Of a DNA stretch of 57,568 nt, positions 45,628 to 54,689 are shown one piece after another; positions within the stretch are counted from its first letter, which is position 1; the number at the start of each line of letters is the position of its first letter. The notes beneath the pieces were generated by a model. That model did no database searches. It was given only the letters and a program-made list of their open reading frames with translations, and was not told where the DNA came from. This DNA is from Gemmatimonadota bacterium (GTDB lineage Bacteria > Gemmatimonadota > Gemmatimonadetes > Longimicrobiales > Gaopeijiaceae): NCBI GenBank assembly GCA_028875075.1, contig JAPPGF010000037.1:1-57568 (forward strand), written 5' to 3'. A program made the translations under genes and the position numbers.

Positions 45628-46833
45628 TCACGCGGCCGGCCGGTCCGGTGTGGACCCGACGGGCTTCTGGCGCCGCGGCGGGCGGTGGGCGGGCAGGCTG
45701 TTCAGGTGACGGGCCAGCGCCTCCAGGCTGGCGAGGTTGTGCACCGGCAGTAAGTCGTCGATCGACGGCAGCGCGGTCCGCATCCCAAGCGCCAGCGGCA
45801 TGTAGTCGGGTGATCCGAGCAGCGGGTTCAGCCAGATCAGTCGATGGCAGGAGCGCTGGAGTCGCCCGATCTCCGCCCGCAGGCGATCCGGCTCGCCGCG
45901 GTCCCAGCCGTCGGAGATCAGCAGGACGATCCGGGCCTGGCTGCGAACCCGCCGCGCCCATTGGACGTTGAACGCGCGCAGGACTTCGCCGATCCGCGTG
46001 CCGCCGCCGAAGTCGGCGACCGTGCGCGGGACCCCGGGCACGGCCACCTCGGCCCTGCGGCTCGCGAGCTGCCGGGTAACACGCGTCAGGCGCGTCGCGA
46101 AGACGAACGACTCCACCGGACCCGCCTGGTCTTCGCCGCTCAGCGCGTGGGCGAAGTGGAGCAGCATCCGGCTGTAGCGCTGCATCGAGCCGCTGACGTC
46201 GCAGAGCAGGATCAGCGGGCGCCGCTTGGGCTTGCGCCGCCGGCGCGGCAGCTCGATCAGCTCGCCGCCGTAGCGCATGTTGACGCGCAGCGCGCGGCGC
46301 GGGTCGAGCGCGGCGCCCCGGCCCGGGATCCATCGCTTGGAGATGCGCTCGCCGAGGTCCCAGTCCAGGTCCGCCATCATCCGCTCGGCTTGGGCCAGCT
46401 CGTCCTTCGTGAACTGCGCGAAGTCCTTCGCGCGGAGCGACTCGCGGTCGCTGTAGCTGAGCACCGCCATGCGCTCCACGTTGTAGCTGGCGTCGCGTTC
46501 CCTCCCGCGGCCGCCGGCGTCCGAGTCCAGGGCCTCGGACTCGTATTCCGGGGCCCCCGAGCGGCGCTTCTCGCCCATCGCGCGCAGGTCCCTCTCGGTC
46601 CATTCGCCGTGGGGGCGCCGCCAGAACACGCGGAAGGCCTCGTCGAACACGGCGAGATCGTCGGCGCGGTGGACGAGCAGGCTCCTGAGCGTGTGGTAGA
46701 AGTCCGTCCGCCGTCCGACGTCGACGTGGGCGAGCGCCTCGGCCACGTCCCGCGTGCGCCCGGCCTGCACGTCCAGGCCCAGCTCGTGGAGCAGCCGCGC
46801 GAAGTGGAGCAGGTTGTGAAGCAGATACGCCAT
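45628..46833 (-). CDS. coxE: VWA-domain protein, CoxE-like
   Basis: This 401-residue protein has a helical N-terminal half and a von Willebrand A domain in the C-terminal half with MIDAS DVSGSM (Asp212-Met217), a Thr in GGGTRIGEVL and Asp in LISDGWDRGE. Such proteins act with MoxR ATPases as chaperones that insert cofactors or mature metalloenzymes. In the window MoxR (44 bases upstream) and this protein follow the molybdenum hydroxylase genes, matching CoxD-CoxE in oxidases of this family. It has no signal peptide. Start ATG 46833. Confidence 0.9.
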   Translation of the reverse strand: MAYLLHNLLHFARLLHELGLDVQAGRTRDVAEALAHVDVGRRTDFYHTLRSLLVHRADDLAVFDEAFRVFWRRPHGEWTERDLRAMGEKRRSGAPEYESEALDSDAGGRGRERDASYNVERMAVLSYSDRESLRAKDFAQFTKDELAQAERMMADLDWDLGERISKRWIPGRGAALDPRRALRVNMRYGGELIELPRRRRKPKRRPLILLCDVSGSMQRYSRMLLHFAHALSGEDQAGPVESFVFATRLTRVTRQLASRRAEVAVPGVPRTVADFGGGTRIGEVLRAFNVQWARRVRSQARIVLLISDGWDRGEPDRLRAEIGRLQRSCHRLIWLNPLLGSPDYMPLALGMRTALPSIDDLLPVHNLASLEALARHLNSLPAHRPPRRQKPVGSTPDRPAA

Positions 46834-46876
46834 CGCGTCGGCGAGCCGCTGGGAGAGCCTCTGAGGAGGGGAGCCG

Positions 46877-47824
46877 TCAGCCGCCCGCCGGCTGCGCGGG
46901 TCCGGCCGCCCACGCGCCCGGCGTCTGCGCCCGGTTCAGCATCTGTTGGATCCGCTCCCCTCGGACGCTTTGCATGTCCTCCTGCGTCTTGAGGACGATG
47001 CCGAGCGTGCGGTCGATGCTCTCCGGATCGAGCTCCTGCCGGTCGAGCGCGACGAGCGCAGCCACCCAGTCCAGCGTCTCGGACACGCCGGTGACCTTGT
47101 ACAGGTCGGCCCGACGCAGCTCCTGCACGAAACCGGCCACCTGCTCGGCGAGCACGGCCGGCACCGCAGGGACCTTCGTGTTGATGATCCGCAGCTCCTT
47201 CTCGAAGCCAGGGTAGTCGATCCACGCGTACACGCAGCGCCGCTTCAGGGCATCGTGCAACTCACGGGTGCGGTTGGACGTGATGATCACGACGGGGGGC
47301 GCCGCCGCCTTGATGGTGCCGATCTCGGGGATCGTGATCTGGAAGTCGGAGAGCAGCTCGAGCAGGTAGCCCTCGAACTCCTCGTCGGCGCGGTCGAGCT
47401 CGTCGATCAGGAGCACGGGCGGGTGTCGCCGGCCGTCCCGTAGCGCCCGCAGCAGCGGACGCTCGATCAGGAACTCGGGGCCGAACAGCTCGCGCGCGCG
47501 TTGCTGCCGGTCCCGCGGGCGTTCTCCGGCGGTTTCCCCGAGACGGATCTCGATCAGCTGCCGCGCGTAGTTCCACTCGTAGACGGCGTGGGTGACGTCG
47601 AGTCCCTCGTAGCACTGGAGCCGGATGAGCTCGCGGTCCAGCGCCTTGGAGAGGACCTTCGCGACCTCGGTCTTGCCGACCCCCGCCTCGCCCTCGAGCA
47701 GCAGCGGGCGGCCCAGCTTGAGCGCTAGGTAGACGGCCGTCGCGAGTCCGTCGTCGGCGATGTAGAGGTGCTCGGCGAGGAGTTGCTTGAGCTCGTCAAC
47801 CGAGGCCGGACTCGATGCCGACAC
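46877..47824 (-). CDS. coxD: MoxR-type AAA+ ATPase, CoxD-like
   Basis: This 315-residue AAA+ ATPase has Walker A GEAGVGKT (45-52), Walker B LLIDELDRAD, sensor 1 ITSNRTRELHDAL and the MoxR-type arginine finger region KRRCVYAWIDYP. In CO dehydrogenase CoxD helps build the copper-molybdenum site together with CoxE. Start GTG 47824 lies 3 bases after the CoxM stop, so the two genes are probably translated from one message. The position after medium subunit and before a VWA gene supports a maturation role for the hydroxylase here. Confidence 0.9.
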   Translation of the reverse strand: MSASSPASVDELKQLLAEHLYIADDGLATAVYLALKLGRPLLLEGEAGVGKTEVAKVLSKALDRELIRLQCYEGLDVTHAVYEWNYARQLIEIRLGETAGERPRDRQQRARELFGPEFLIERPLLRALRDGRRHPPVLLIDELDRADEEFEGYLLELLSDFQITIPEIGTIKAAAPPVVIITSNRTRELHDALKRRCVYAWIDYPGFEKELRIINTKVPAVPAVLAEQVAGFVQELRRADLYKVTGVSETLDWVAALVALDRQELDPESIDRTLGIVLKTQEDMQSVRGERIQQMLNRAQTPGAWAAGPAQPAGG

Positions 47825-47827
47825 CGC

Positions 47828-48709
47828 TCACGCCTGGGTAGCTCGGCCGGCCGCAGCCGCGATAGCCCGTTCGACGTAGACGGGCGCGACCGCCCCGCGG
47901 TAGTCGGCCGACGCGAACACGTCGCCCAGGAGGTCGCCGCCGAGGTCCTGCGCCACGGCCGCGGCCGCGGCCGCCAGCGCCTCCCCGGAAGGCGCCCGCC
48001 CCTTGAGGGCCTCCTCGACGGCGCTGCAGCGGACCGGCCCGGGCACGAGCCCGCCGATGGCGACGGAGGCGTCGGTGCAGACGCTCTCCCCGGGCCCGGC
48101 GTCCAAGGCGACCGACGCGGCCACGCCGATGACGGCGTAGCGGGAGGCGGGGTGCGAGAACTTGACGTAGGCGGTGCCGCGGCCCGCGGCCGACGGTATC
48201 CGGACGGACGTCAGCAGCTCGTCCTCGCCCAGCGACGTCATCATCACGCCCGTGAAGAAGTCGCCGGCGTCGATGGAGCGTTCGCCGCCCTGACCGGTCA
48301 CGGCCAGAGTGGCGCCCAGCGCGACGAGCACGGCCGGCAGGTCCGAGGCCGGGTCCGCGTGCGCGACGTTGCCGCCGATCGTGCCCCGGTTGCGCACCGC
48401 CGGGTCCCCGATCTGGCCGGCCGCCTCGGCGAGCGCGGCGGCGTGCTCCCTGACCGCGTCCGACCGGGCGATCTCCGCGTGGGTCGCGAGCGCCCCGATC
48501 CGGAGTCCGCCGCCCTCAAGGGCGATGTCGCGCAGCTCCGCCACGCGCCCGATGTCGATCAGCGCCGGCGGCACCGCCAGGCGCAGCTTGAGCAGCGGGA
48601 TCAGGCTGTGGCCGCCGGCGAGCAGCTTCGCGCCGGGGTGCTGGGCGAGCAGCTGGCCGGCCTCGGCCACCGAGCCCGCCCGGTAGTAGTCAAAATCCGC
48701 AGCAAACAT
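47828..48709 (-). CDS. coxM: FAD-binding (medium) subunit of a molybdenum hydroxylase
   Basis: This 293-residue subunit transfers electrons from the iron-sulfur clusters to FAD. The N-terminal FAD loop is AGGHSLIPLLKLRL (about 32-45) and the second is TIGGNVAHADPASDLPA (about 107-123). A C-terminal domain with SHPASRYAVIGVAASV is typical of CoxM/XdhB. It starts at ATG 48709, 3 bases after the CoxL stop, and precedes the MoxR gene by 3 bases. The pattern of gene order is S-L-M. Confidence 0.93.
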   Translation of the reverse strand: MFAADFDYYRAGSVAEAGQLLAQHPGAKLLAGGHSLIPLLKLRLAVPPALIDIGRVAELRDIALEGGGLRIGALATHAEIARSDAVREHAAALAEAAGQIGDPAVRNRGTIGGNVAHADPASDLPAVLVALGATLAVTGQGGERSIDAGDFFTGVMMTSLGEDELLTSVRIPSAAGRGTAYVKFSHPASRYAVIGVAASVALDAGPGESVCTDASVAIGGLVPGPVRCSAVEEALKGRAPSGEALAAAAAAVAQDLGGDLLGDVFASADYRGAVAPVYVERAIAAAAGRATQA

Positions 48710-48712
48710 GGC

Positions 48713-51094
48713 TCAGCTCCCCTGCGCTTCCTGGATCGCGCGCCACACCCGCTCGGGCGTGAGCGGCATGTCCACCCGCGTCACCCCGAGCGGCCTGAGC
48801 GCGTCCATGACGGCGTTGTAGACGGCCGCGGTCGATGCGATGGTGCCCGCCTCGCCGACGCCCTTCACGCCCAGCGGGTGGTGCGGCGACGGCGTGACGG
48901 TGGAGATGACGTCGAGGTCCGGCAGCTGGTCGGCCCTGGGCAGAGCGTAGTCGAGCATCGATCCGGTGACGAGCTGTCCGCTCTCGTCGTAGGCGGCGCC
49001 TTCCCACAGCGCCTGACCGACGCCCTGCACGACGCCGCCGTGCACCTGCCCCTCGACGATGGTGGGATTGATCTGCGGCCCGCAGTCGTCGAGCGCCGTG
49101 TAGCCGGTCAGCTCGACGTGCCCCGTCCTCGCGTCGACCTCGACCACCGCGAGGTGCGCGCCGTAGGGGAAGACGAAGTTCGGCGGATCGTAGAAGGTCG
49201 TCGCCTCCAGGCCGGCCTCCACGCCCTCCGGCAACGTCCAGGCGACGTTGGCCATCAGCGCGACGTCCTGGATCGTCTTCGCCCGGTCGGGCGATCCCTT
49301 GACGAAGAACTTGCCGTCCTCGTAGTCCATGTCCTCGACCGACGCCTCGAGCAGGTGCGCGGCCACGACCTTCGCCTTGTCGCGAATCTTCCGCACCGCG
49401 AGCGCCAGGGCCGCGCCGCCCACGGCCGTGGTCCGGCTGCCGTAGGTGCCCCAGCCCATCGGCGTGGAGTCGGTGTCGCCGTGGAAGATCTTCACGTCGG
49501 CGACGTCGACGCCGATCTCGCTCGCCACGATCTGCGCGAAGGTTGTCTCCTCGCCCTGGCCGTGCGGCGAGGCGCCGATGAAGACGTGCACCTTCCCGGT
49601 CGGGTGGAAGCGGACGATCGCGCTTTCCCACAGCCCGCCCTGGAACCCGATGGCCCCGGCCACCTGCGACGGCCCGAGGCCGCAGATCTCGACGTAGGAA
49701 GTGAGCCCGAGGCCCATGTACTTGCCATTGGACGGGCCCGCCCGCTGCCGCTCGCGCAGCGCCCGGTAGCCGGTGTGCTCGAGCAGCTTGCTCAGGGCGC
49801 CCGGGTAGTCGCCGCTGTCGTAGTTCAGCGTGGTGACCACCTCGTGGCCGTCGTCGAACTTCGGGATGAAGTTCTTGATCCGCACGTCGGCCGGGTCCAT
49901 GCCCAGCCTGTTGGCCAGCATGTCGACCAACCGCTCGAGGATGAACGTCGCTTCCGGCCGGCCCGCACCGCGGTACGCCTCCACGGGGACGCCGTTGGTG
50001 TAGACGCCGTAGACGTCCTCCTTGAGGGCCGGGATCGTGTAGCAGCCGGACAGCATCAGGCCATGGAGGATGGTCGGGATACCGGGCGCGGCGGTCGACA
50101 GGTACGCGCCCATCCCGGCGTAGACCGTGCAGCGCAGACCGGTGATCCTGCCGTCCTTCGTGGCCGCAAGCTCCACGTCCTGGACGTGATCGCGCCCGTG
50201 CGTGGTCGCCTGGTAGTTCTCGCTCCGGCTCTCGATCCACTTGACCGGCCGCCCGAGCCTCATCGCGCAGAACACCGTGACGAAGTCGGCGGGATAGGCC
50301 GCGATCTTGCTGCCGAAGCCGCCGCCGACCTCGGGGGCGATGACGCGCAGCTTGTCCTCGGGCACGCCGGTGACGACCGAGCAGAGGAAGCGGAGGATGT
50401 GGGGGTTCTGCGTCGTGTTCCACAGCGTGAGCTCTCCGGTGGCGCGGTTGTACTGGGCGACCGCGCCGCGGGTCTCCATCGCGTTGGGAATCAGGCGCTG
50501 CTGGAGGATGCGCTCCTTGATGACCACGCCGTCGGCCTCCGCCTCGGCGAACGCGAGCTCGACGTCGCCGCCGCCCGCCACGGTCCAGTGGAACGCCTGG
50601 TTGCCGCTGATGTCGTCGCCGTTGATGTCCTTGGCGTGGAGCTCGGGGGCGCCCGCACGGGCGGCCTCTTCCGGATCGATGACGGCCGGCAGCGGCTCGT
50701 AGTCGACCTCGATCAGGTCGAGCGCGTCGTACGCCTCGTGCGCGCTCTCGGCGACGACCACCGCTACGACGTCGCCCGTGTAGCGGACCACGTCCTTAGC
50801 GATGCAGGGATACGGAGCGATCTTGAGCTCCGCGTCGGGGAGCAGCCAGGCGCAGGGCATCGGCTGCAGGACGCCGTCGGTGTCCACTCCGGTGTAGACG
50901 GCGACGACGCCCGGCGCGGCCTCGGCTTGCTCGGTGGCGATGCGGGTGATCCGCGCGTGCGCGTGGCCACAGCGAAGCATGGCCGCGTGCACCATCCCGG
51001 GCAATTCGATGTCACCCGTGTAGACGGCGCTCCCCGTGATGAGGCGCGGGTCCTCGCGGCGGCGGATTCTGGAGCCGAAGATTCTGCTGCTCAT
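48713..51094 (-). CDS. molybdopterin-binding large subunit, CoxL form II type
   Basis: This 793-residue catalytic subunit binds molybdopterin cytosine dinucleotide. Residues 373-379 read AYRGAGR, the form II active-site loop, not the Cys-bearing AYxCSFR of true CO dehydrogenase (form I). GGGFGSK near residue 240, GQGEET and the late KGVGEAGTIAS, which supplies the catalytic Glu, are intact. Form II enzymes include aldehyde, nicotine-like and unknown oxidoreductases, so a CO substrate is unlikely. It is the second gene, 14 bases after CoxS. Start ATG 51094. Confidence 0.93.
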   Translation of the reverse strand: MSSRIFGSRIRRREDPRLITGSAVYTGDIELPGMVHAAMLRCGHAHARITRIATEQAEAAPGVVAVYTGVDTDGVLQPMPCAWLLPDAELKIAPYPCIAKDVVRYTGDVVAVVVAESAHEAYDALDLIEVDYEPLPAVIDPEEAARAGAPELHAKDINGDDISGNQAFHWTVAGGGDVELAFAEAEADGVVIKERILQQRLIPNAMETRGAVAQYNRATGELTLWNTTQNPHILRFLCSVVTGVPEDKLRVIAPEVGGGFGSKIAAYPADFVTVFCAMRLGRPVKWIESRSENYQATTHGRDHVQDVELAATKDGRITGLRCTVYAGMGAYLSTAAPGIPTILHGLMLSGCYTIPALKEDVYGVYTNGVPVEAYRGAGRPEATFILERLVDMLANRLGMDPADVRIKNFIPKFDDGHEVVTTLNYDSGDYPGALSKLLEHTGYRALRERQRAGPSNGKYMGLGLTSYVEICGLGPSQVAGAIGFQGGLWESAIVRFHPTGKVHVFIGASPHGQGEETTFAQIVASEIGVDVADVKIFHGDTDSTPMGWGTYGSRTTAVGGAALALAVRKIRDKAKVVAAHLLEASVEDMDYEDGKFFVKGSPDRAKTIQDVALMANVAWTLPEGVEAGLEATTFYDPPNFVFPYGAHLAVVEVDARTGHVELTGYTALDDCGPQINPTIVEGQVHGGVVQGVGQALWEGAAYDESGQLVTGSMLDYALPRADQLPDLDVISTVTPSPHHPLGVKGVGEAGTIASTAAVYNAVMDALRPLGVTRVDMPLTPERVWRAIQEAQGS

Positions 51095-51108
51095 GTCCGT
51101 CCCTCCCG

Positions 51109-51588
51109 CTACTGGTCCGCCGCGGCCATCTGGGCGGCCGCGTCACGCACAGCGCGCACGATGTTCTGGTAGCCGGTGCACCGGCAGAGGTTGCCCTCGA
51201 GGCCGTGACGGATCTCGGCGTCGCTCGGCGACGCGTTCGTCCGCAGCAGCTCGTACGCCGCCAGGATCATCCCCGGCGTGCAGAAGCCGCACTGCAGGCC
51301 GTGCCGGTCCCAGAAGCTCTCCTGCAGCGGATGCAGCGCGTCGCCGTCGGCCAGCCCCTCGATGGTCGTGACGTTCGCGCCGTCGGCCTGCACGGCGAGC
51401 GTCGTGCAGGACTTCGCCGACACGCCGTCGATCAGGACCGTGCACGAGCCGCACTGGCTCGTGTCGCAGCCGACCTTCGTACCGGTCAGGCCGCCGAGAT
51501 CGCGGATGTAGTGGGCTAGCAACAGGCGGGGCTCGACCTCGTGCTCGAAGCGGCGGCCGTTGACCGTGATGCGGACGGGGACTTTCAC
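51109..51588 (-). CDS. coxS: [2Fe-2S] (small) subunit of a molybdenum hydroxylase
   Basis: This 159-residue subunit carries two [2Fe-2S] clusters. The plant-ferredoxin-type site has Cys41, Cys46, Cys49 and Cys61 (CDTSQCGSC), and the alpha-helical site has Cys100, Cys103, Cys135 and Cys137 ([15 protein letters not shown]). All eight ligands are present. GTG 51588 is preceded by AAGGAGGT, the strongest ribosome site of the cluster, which marks it as the first gene. The promoter should be in 51589-51760. It is cytoplasmic, with no signal peptide. Confidence 0.94.
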   Translation of the reverse strand: MKVPVRITVNGRRFEHEVEPRLLLAHYIRDLGGLTGTKVGCDTSQCGSCTVLIDGVSAKSCTTLAVQADGANVTTIEGLADGDALHPLQESFWDRHGLQCGFCTPGMILAAYELLRTNASPSDAEIRHGLEGNLCRCTGYQNIVRAVRDAAAQMAAADQ

Positions 51589-51760
51589 GCGTCACCTCCT
51601 TGGGAGACGCCATTATAGCGCCCACCGAGTCCACCGTCACGCGTTCCATTCGCGCGTGCCGCGGGCCCGGCACGGTGCCGTGGCGAGACGCGCGGGTCCT
51701 GCTCGCCCGCCGTCCGTCCTCGTGAACGCCGACCGGGCCGGGAAGCGGCGGCGCGAAGAC

Positions 51761-51795
51761 AGAGGGGCCCGGAAGCGGCGCTTCCCGACCCCTCT
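51761..51795 (-). terminator. hairpin after hsp20
   Basis: AGAGGGG (51761-51767) pairs with CCCCTCT (51789-51795), and the inner GGAAGC pairs with GCTTCC. The hairpin lies 22 bases beyond the hsp20 stop and before the coxS leader. It has no T-run on either strand, so its action as a terminator is uncertain; it may mark the boundary between the two transcripts. Confidence 0.5.
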
Positions 51796-51816
51796 GGGCG
51801 AGAACCCTGCAGCGGG

Positions 51817-52293
51817 TCAGCCGATCGAGCCCACGTGGCCGGGCGTGTCCGGCTGGCTGATCTGAATTCTCCGGCTCTTGGCCTCGCTCGCCTTGGGCAG
51901 CCGCACGGTCAGGATGCCGTCCCTGTACTCGGCGGCGATCTTGTCCGGCTGCACCGTGCGCGGGAGAGTGAACGAACGCCGGAAGTTGCCGTAGCGGCGC
52001 TCGAGGACGTGATAGCGCTTGCCCTCTACTCCCTCGTGGCGCTCCTCCGCCCGCTCACCGGAGATGGTCAGGACGTTGTTCTCCAGCTGGAGCTCGACCG
52101 CGTCCGGGCTCATCCCCGGCACCTCGGCCGTCAGCACCAGCTCGTCACCGCTCTCCTCGACGTCCACCGCGGGCAGCCAAGTGCCGTGGCCCGCATGAGT
52201 GGACGCGTCGTGGCTGAACAGCTGTCCCAGGCGATTCGTGAGCTGGTCCAGCTCCTGCCAGGGGTTCCTGTACTGGAAGCGCGTGATTGCCAT
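51817..52293 (-). CDS. Hsp20-family small heat shock protein
   Basis: This 158-residue molecular chaperone holds unfolded proteins. The alpha-crystallin domain covers about residues 40-145: LPAVDVEESGDELVLTAEVPG, VELQLENNVLTISGER, RYGNFRRSFTLPRTV and AAEYRDGILTVRLPKA. The terminal IQISQP carries the I-x-I oligomerisation motif. A GGAGGAGG ribosome site directly before ATG 52293 implies strong expression. The asd gene is divergent, 294 bases away. No CIRCE-type repeat is seen upstream. Confidence 0.94.
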   Translation of the reverse strand: MAITRFQYRNPWQELDQLTNRLGQLFSHDASTHAGHGTWLPAVDVEESGDELVLTAEVPGMSPDAVELQLENNVLTISGERAEERHEGVEGKRYHVLERRYGNFRRSFTLPRTVQPDKIAAEYRDGILTVRLPKASEAKSRRIQISQPDTPGHVGSIG

Positions 52294-52587
52294 GATGTCC
52301 TCCTCCTGATTCTTTGTCGAAGGCGGGTCGAGACGGTGCCCGGAACCCGGGCGCCCGCCCAGCCCGCATCCCGCGTTGCATCTCCCCTGCCGTGCAGGGT
52401 GCGTGCCCGAACCGGACTGCCACTCTGCCCGGCCGAGAGCCCGCCGGAGCGCGGTCGGTCTGCCGTCTTGACGCCTTTGGTGCCGCTCTTGCGGACCAGA
52501 GGCGGCGACGCCGGACCCGGGCCAGCCGGCCGGGGGTAGGTGCCTGCTGAGTGGGTGAAGAAAACCCCCTAGGGAGGCGGGAATCGG

Positions 52588-53658
52588 ATGCAGCGCATAG
52601 ACGTCGGCGTGCTGGGCGCGACCGGATTGGTGGGAGGCAGGCTCGTGCGCCTCCTTGAGGATCACCCCTGGTTCCGGCTCAGGGAGGTCGGAGCCTCGGA
52701 TCGGTCGAAGGGCAAGCGCCTGGGCCGGCTGGTGGCCGACGACGAGGGAGGCTCCCTGTGGTCGGGGGCCGCCGACTTGGTGGTGAAGGCGGTCGACGGC
52801 GAGTACGCCTCGCCCATTCTGTTGTCCGCGTTGCCGAGCGGCATCGCCCGGGACCTGGAACCGAGGCTGGCGCGTGCGGGACACCTGGTGGTGAGCAACG
52901 CGTCGAGCCATCGCATGGACGTCGACGTGCCGCTGATCATTCCCGAGGTCAACCCGGATCACATCGAGGCCGCGCGCCGTCAGGCGGCACGCTGGGGCGG
53001 CGCCATCGTAACCAACCCCAACTGCGTCGTGGTCGGCGTCGCGATGGCTCTGCAACCCCTGCACGAGGCGTTCGGGCTCGAGTGCGCCGTCGTGACCACG
53101 TTCCAGGCGATCTCGGGCGCGGGAAAGCCCGGACCCGCGGCCGGGAACCTGTTGGACAACGTCCTCCCCTACATCGCCGGCGAGGAGGACAAGATCGGAA
53201 AGGAGATCCGCAAGATCCTCGGCCGGGCGACGGCGGACGGCTTCGAGGAGGCATCCGCGCGCGTGAGCGCGACGTGCACCCGCGTCGGGGTAGCCCACGG
53301 GCACCTCGCGTCCGTCTCCATGGGGTTCCGCACCGAGCCTCGTGTCGAACAGGTGGTCGAGGCGCTCGCCGGCTTCCGGGGGGGCGTGGTCGACGAGCAC
53401 CTGCCGGGCGCCCCGCAGCGTCCGATCGAGGTCGTCCCCGGTGACGACCGCCCCCAGCCGCGTCTCGACCGCGACACGGGCGGAGGCATGACGGTGACGG
53501 TCGGGCGAATCCGAGCTTGCGAGGTCCACCACGTCAAGATGTTCGTGCTCGCTCACAACCTCGTGCGCGGGGCCGCGGGCGCGGCCCTCCTGAACGCCGA
53601 GCTCTGCCACGCGCGTGGCATGAGCGCACACACGGCGCACGCGTCGGCTGCACGGTGA
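52588..53658 (+). CDS. asd: aspartate-semialdehyde dehydrogenase, archaeal/fungal-type
   Basis: This 356-residue NADPH enzyme reduces aspartyl phosphate in lysine, methionine and threonine synthesis. The dinucleotide-binding GATGLVGG is at residues 10-17, catalytic Cys146 is in VTNPNCVVVG, and the second motif is FQAISGAGKPG. SNASSHRMD and the C-terminal RDTGGGMTVTVGR match the archaeal/fungal subfamily better than the Escherichia coli type. The start is ATG 52588. It is followed, after 246 bases, by dapB-dapA-dapD, so the lysine-pathway genes are clustered. Confidence 0.93.
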   Translation: MQRIDVGVLGATGLVGGRLVRLLEDHPWFRLREVGASDRSKGKRLGRLVADDEGGSLWSGAADLVVKAVDGEYASPILLSALPSGIARDLEPRLARAGHLVVSNASSHRMDVDVPLIIPEVNPDHIEAARRQAARWGGAIVTNPNCVVVGVAMALQPLHEAFGLECAVVTTFQAISGAGKPGPAAGNLLDNVLPYIAGEEDKIGKEIRKILGRATADGFEEASARVSATCTRVGVAHGHLASVSMGFRTEPRVEQVVEALAGFRGGVVDEHLPGAPQRPIEVVPGDDRPQPRLDRDTGGGMTVTVGRIRACEVHHVKMFVLAHNLVRGAAGAALLNAELCHARGMSAHTAHASAAR

Positions 53659-53904
53659 TTCCCCGGCCGCCGGGCCGGACGGTCGCTTGAGCGCGCTCTG
53701 GCCACGGGCCACGTCACGGTGCCGCGCTCGCCGCCGGCAAGGGGAAGGAACCCGGCGCGGGCGGACCGGCTCCCAGAGAGGCGCGGCGCGCCCCCGGGGA
53801 TCGCGTCCCTCGGGCGCCCGATCCGAGCCTCCCCTTTCCGGCGGGCGAGCCTGCCGGGCAGGCGACACGGAGGAGAGCGGGACGCGCCGGACGAGGGCGG
53901 GGCG

Positions 53905-54639
53905 ATGAAGCTGGCATTGATCGGATACGGACGGATGGGCCGCGCCGTCGAGGCCGCGGCGGCCGAGCGCCGGCACGCCGTCGTCGCGCGCCTCGACATG
54001 GGCGACCGGATCGACGGCAAGAGCCTCGCCGGTGCCGACGTCGCGGTCGACTTCACGCTGCCCGACGCGGTCGCCGACAACGTCTCCGCGATCGCCGACG
54101 CGGGCGTGGACCTGGTCATCGGCACGACCGGATGGTATGAGCGGATGGAAGACGTGGCGGCTCTGGTCCGCTCCGCGAGCGTGGGCTGCCTGTGGTCGCC
54201 CAACTTCTCGCTGGGCGTGCAGCTGTTCTTCCGCGTGGCGGCCGCCGCCGGAGATCTGGCCGACGCGCTCGGGGAATACGACGTGCACGTCCACGAGACG
54301 CACCATCGGCACAAGGTCGACCGCCCGAGCGGGACCGCGGTCCGGCTGGCCGAGCTCCTCGTGGACCGGCTTCGCGGCAAGCGCTCGTGGAGGGGGGGGC
54401 CTCCGGCGGGGGCTGCCGCCCCGGAAACCCTTTGGGTGAGCTCGACGCGGGCCGGTGAAGTCCCCGGGGTCCACGAGGTCGGACTCGAGGGGCCGTCGGA
54501 CAGTATCGTCGTGCGTCACACGGCGCGCGGACGCGAGGGATTCGCCCGCGGCGCGGTGAGCGGAGCGGAGTGGGTGCACGGACGAAAGGGCTTCTTCAGT
54601 ATGGACGAGATGCTGGCTGAGCGGCTGGGCTCGATCTAG
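53905..54639 (+). CDS. dapB: 4-hydroxy-tetrahydrodipicolinate reductase
   Basis: This 244-residue NAD(P)H enzyme makes tetrahydrodipicolinate. The nucleotide-binding GYGRMG is at residues 7-12, VIGTTGWY follows, and catalytic residues lie in ETHHRHKVDRPSGTA, including the His-His pair and Lys of the family motif. It is slightly shorter than enterobacterial DapB (about 270). Start ATG 53905 is preceded by GAGGGCGGGG; the frame is open from 53719 but the leader is not coding. It is 50 bases upstream of dapA. Confidence 0.95.
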   Translation: MKLALIGYGRMGRAVEAAAAERRHAVVARLDMGDRIDGKSLAGADVAVDFTLPDAVADNVSAIADAGVDLVIGTTGWYERMEDVAALVRSASVGCLWSPNFSLGVQLFFRVAAAAGDLADALGEYDVHVHETHHRHKVDRPSGTAVRLAELLVDRLRGKRSWRGGPPAGAAAPETLWVSSTRAGEVPGVHEVGLEGPSDSIVVRHTARGREGFARGAVSGAEWVHGRKGFFSMDEMLAERLGSI

Positions 54640-54689
54640 CCGGAGCCGACGCGAGCACGGACCCGCCCGCCGGGCGGTGGGAGACAACG

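Noticed and set aside
48713..51094. True aerobic CO dehydrogenase
   Set aside because: The large subunit has AYRGAGR and lacks the Cys of the form I loop, so CO oxidation is not supported.
47768..51172. 1134-codon plus-strand open frame across the cox-type cluster
   Set aside because: Antisense to CoxM and CoxL. Rich in Arg, Gly, His and Asp runs with no domain, as expected from a GC-rich shadow.
53659..53904. Lysine riboswitch upstream of dapB
   Set aside because: The 246-base leader is very GC-rich and shows no L-box helices or terminator that I can recognise.
51817..54687. Hsp20 frame extended far upstream
   Set aside because: The extended part is antisense to asd and dapB. The Hsp20 start at 52293 has a strong ribosome site and begins the family domain.
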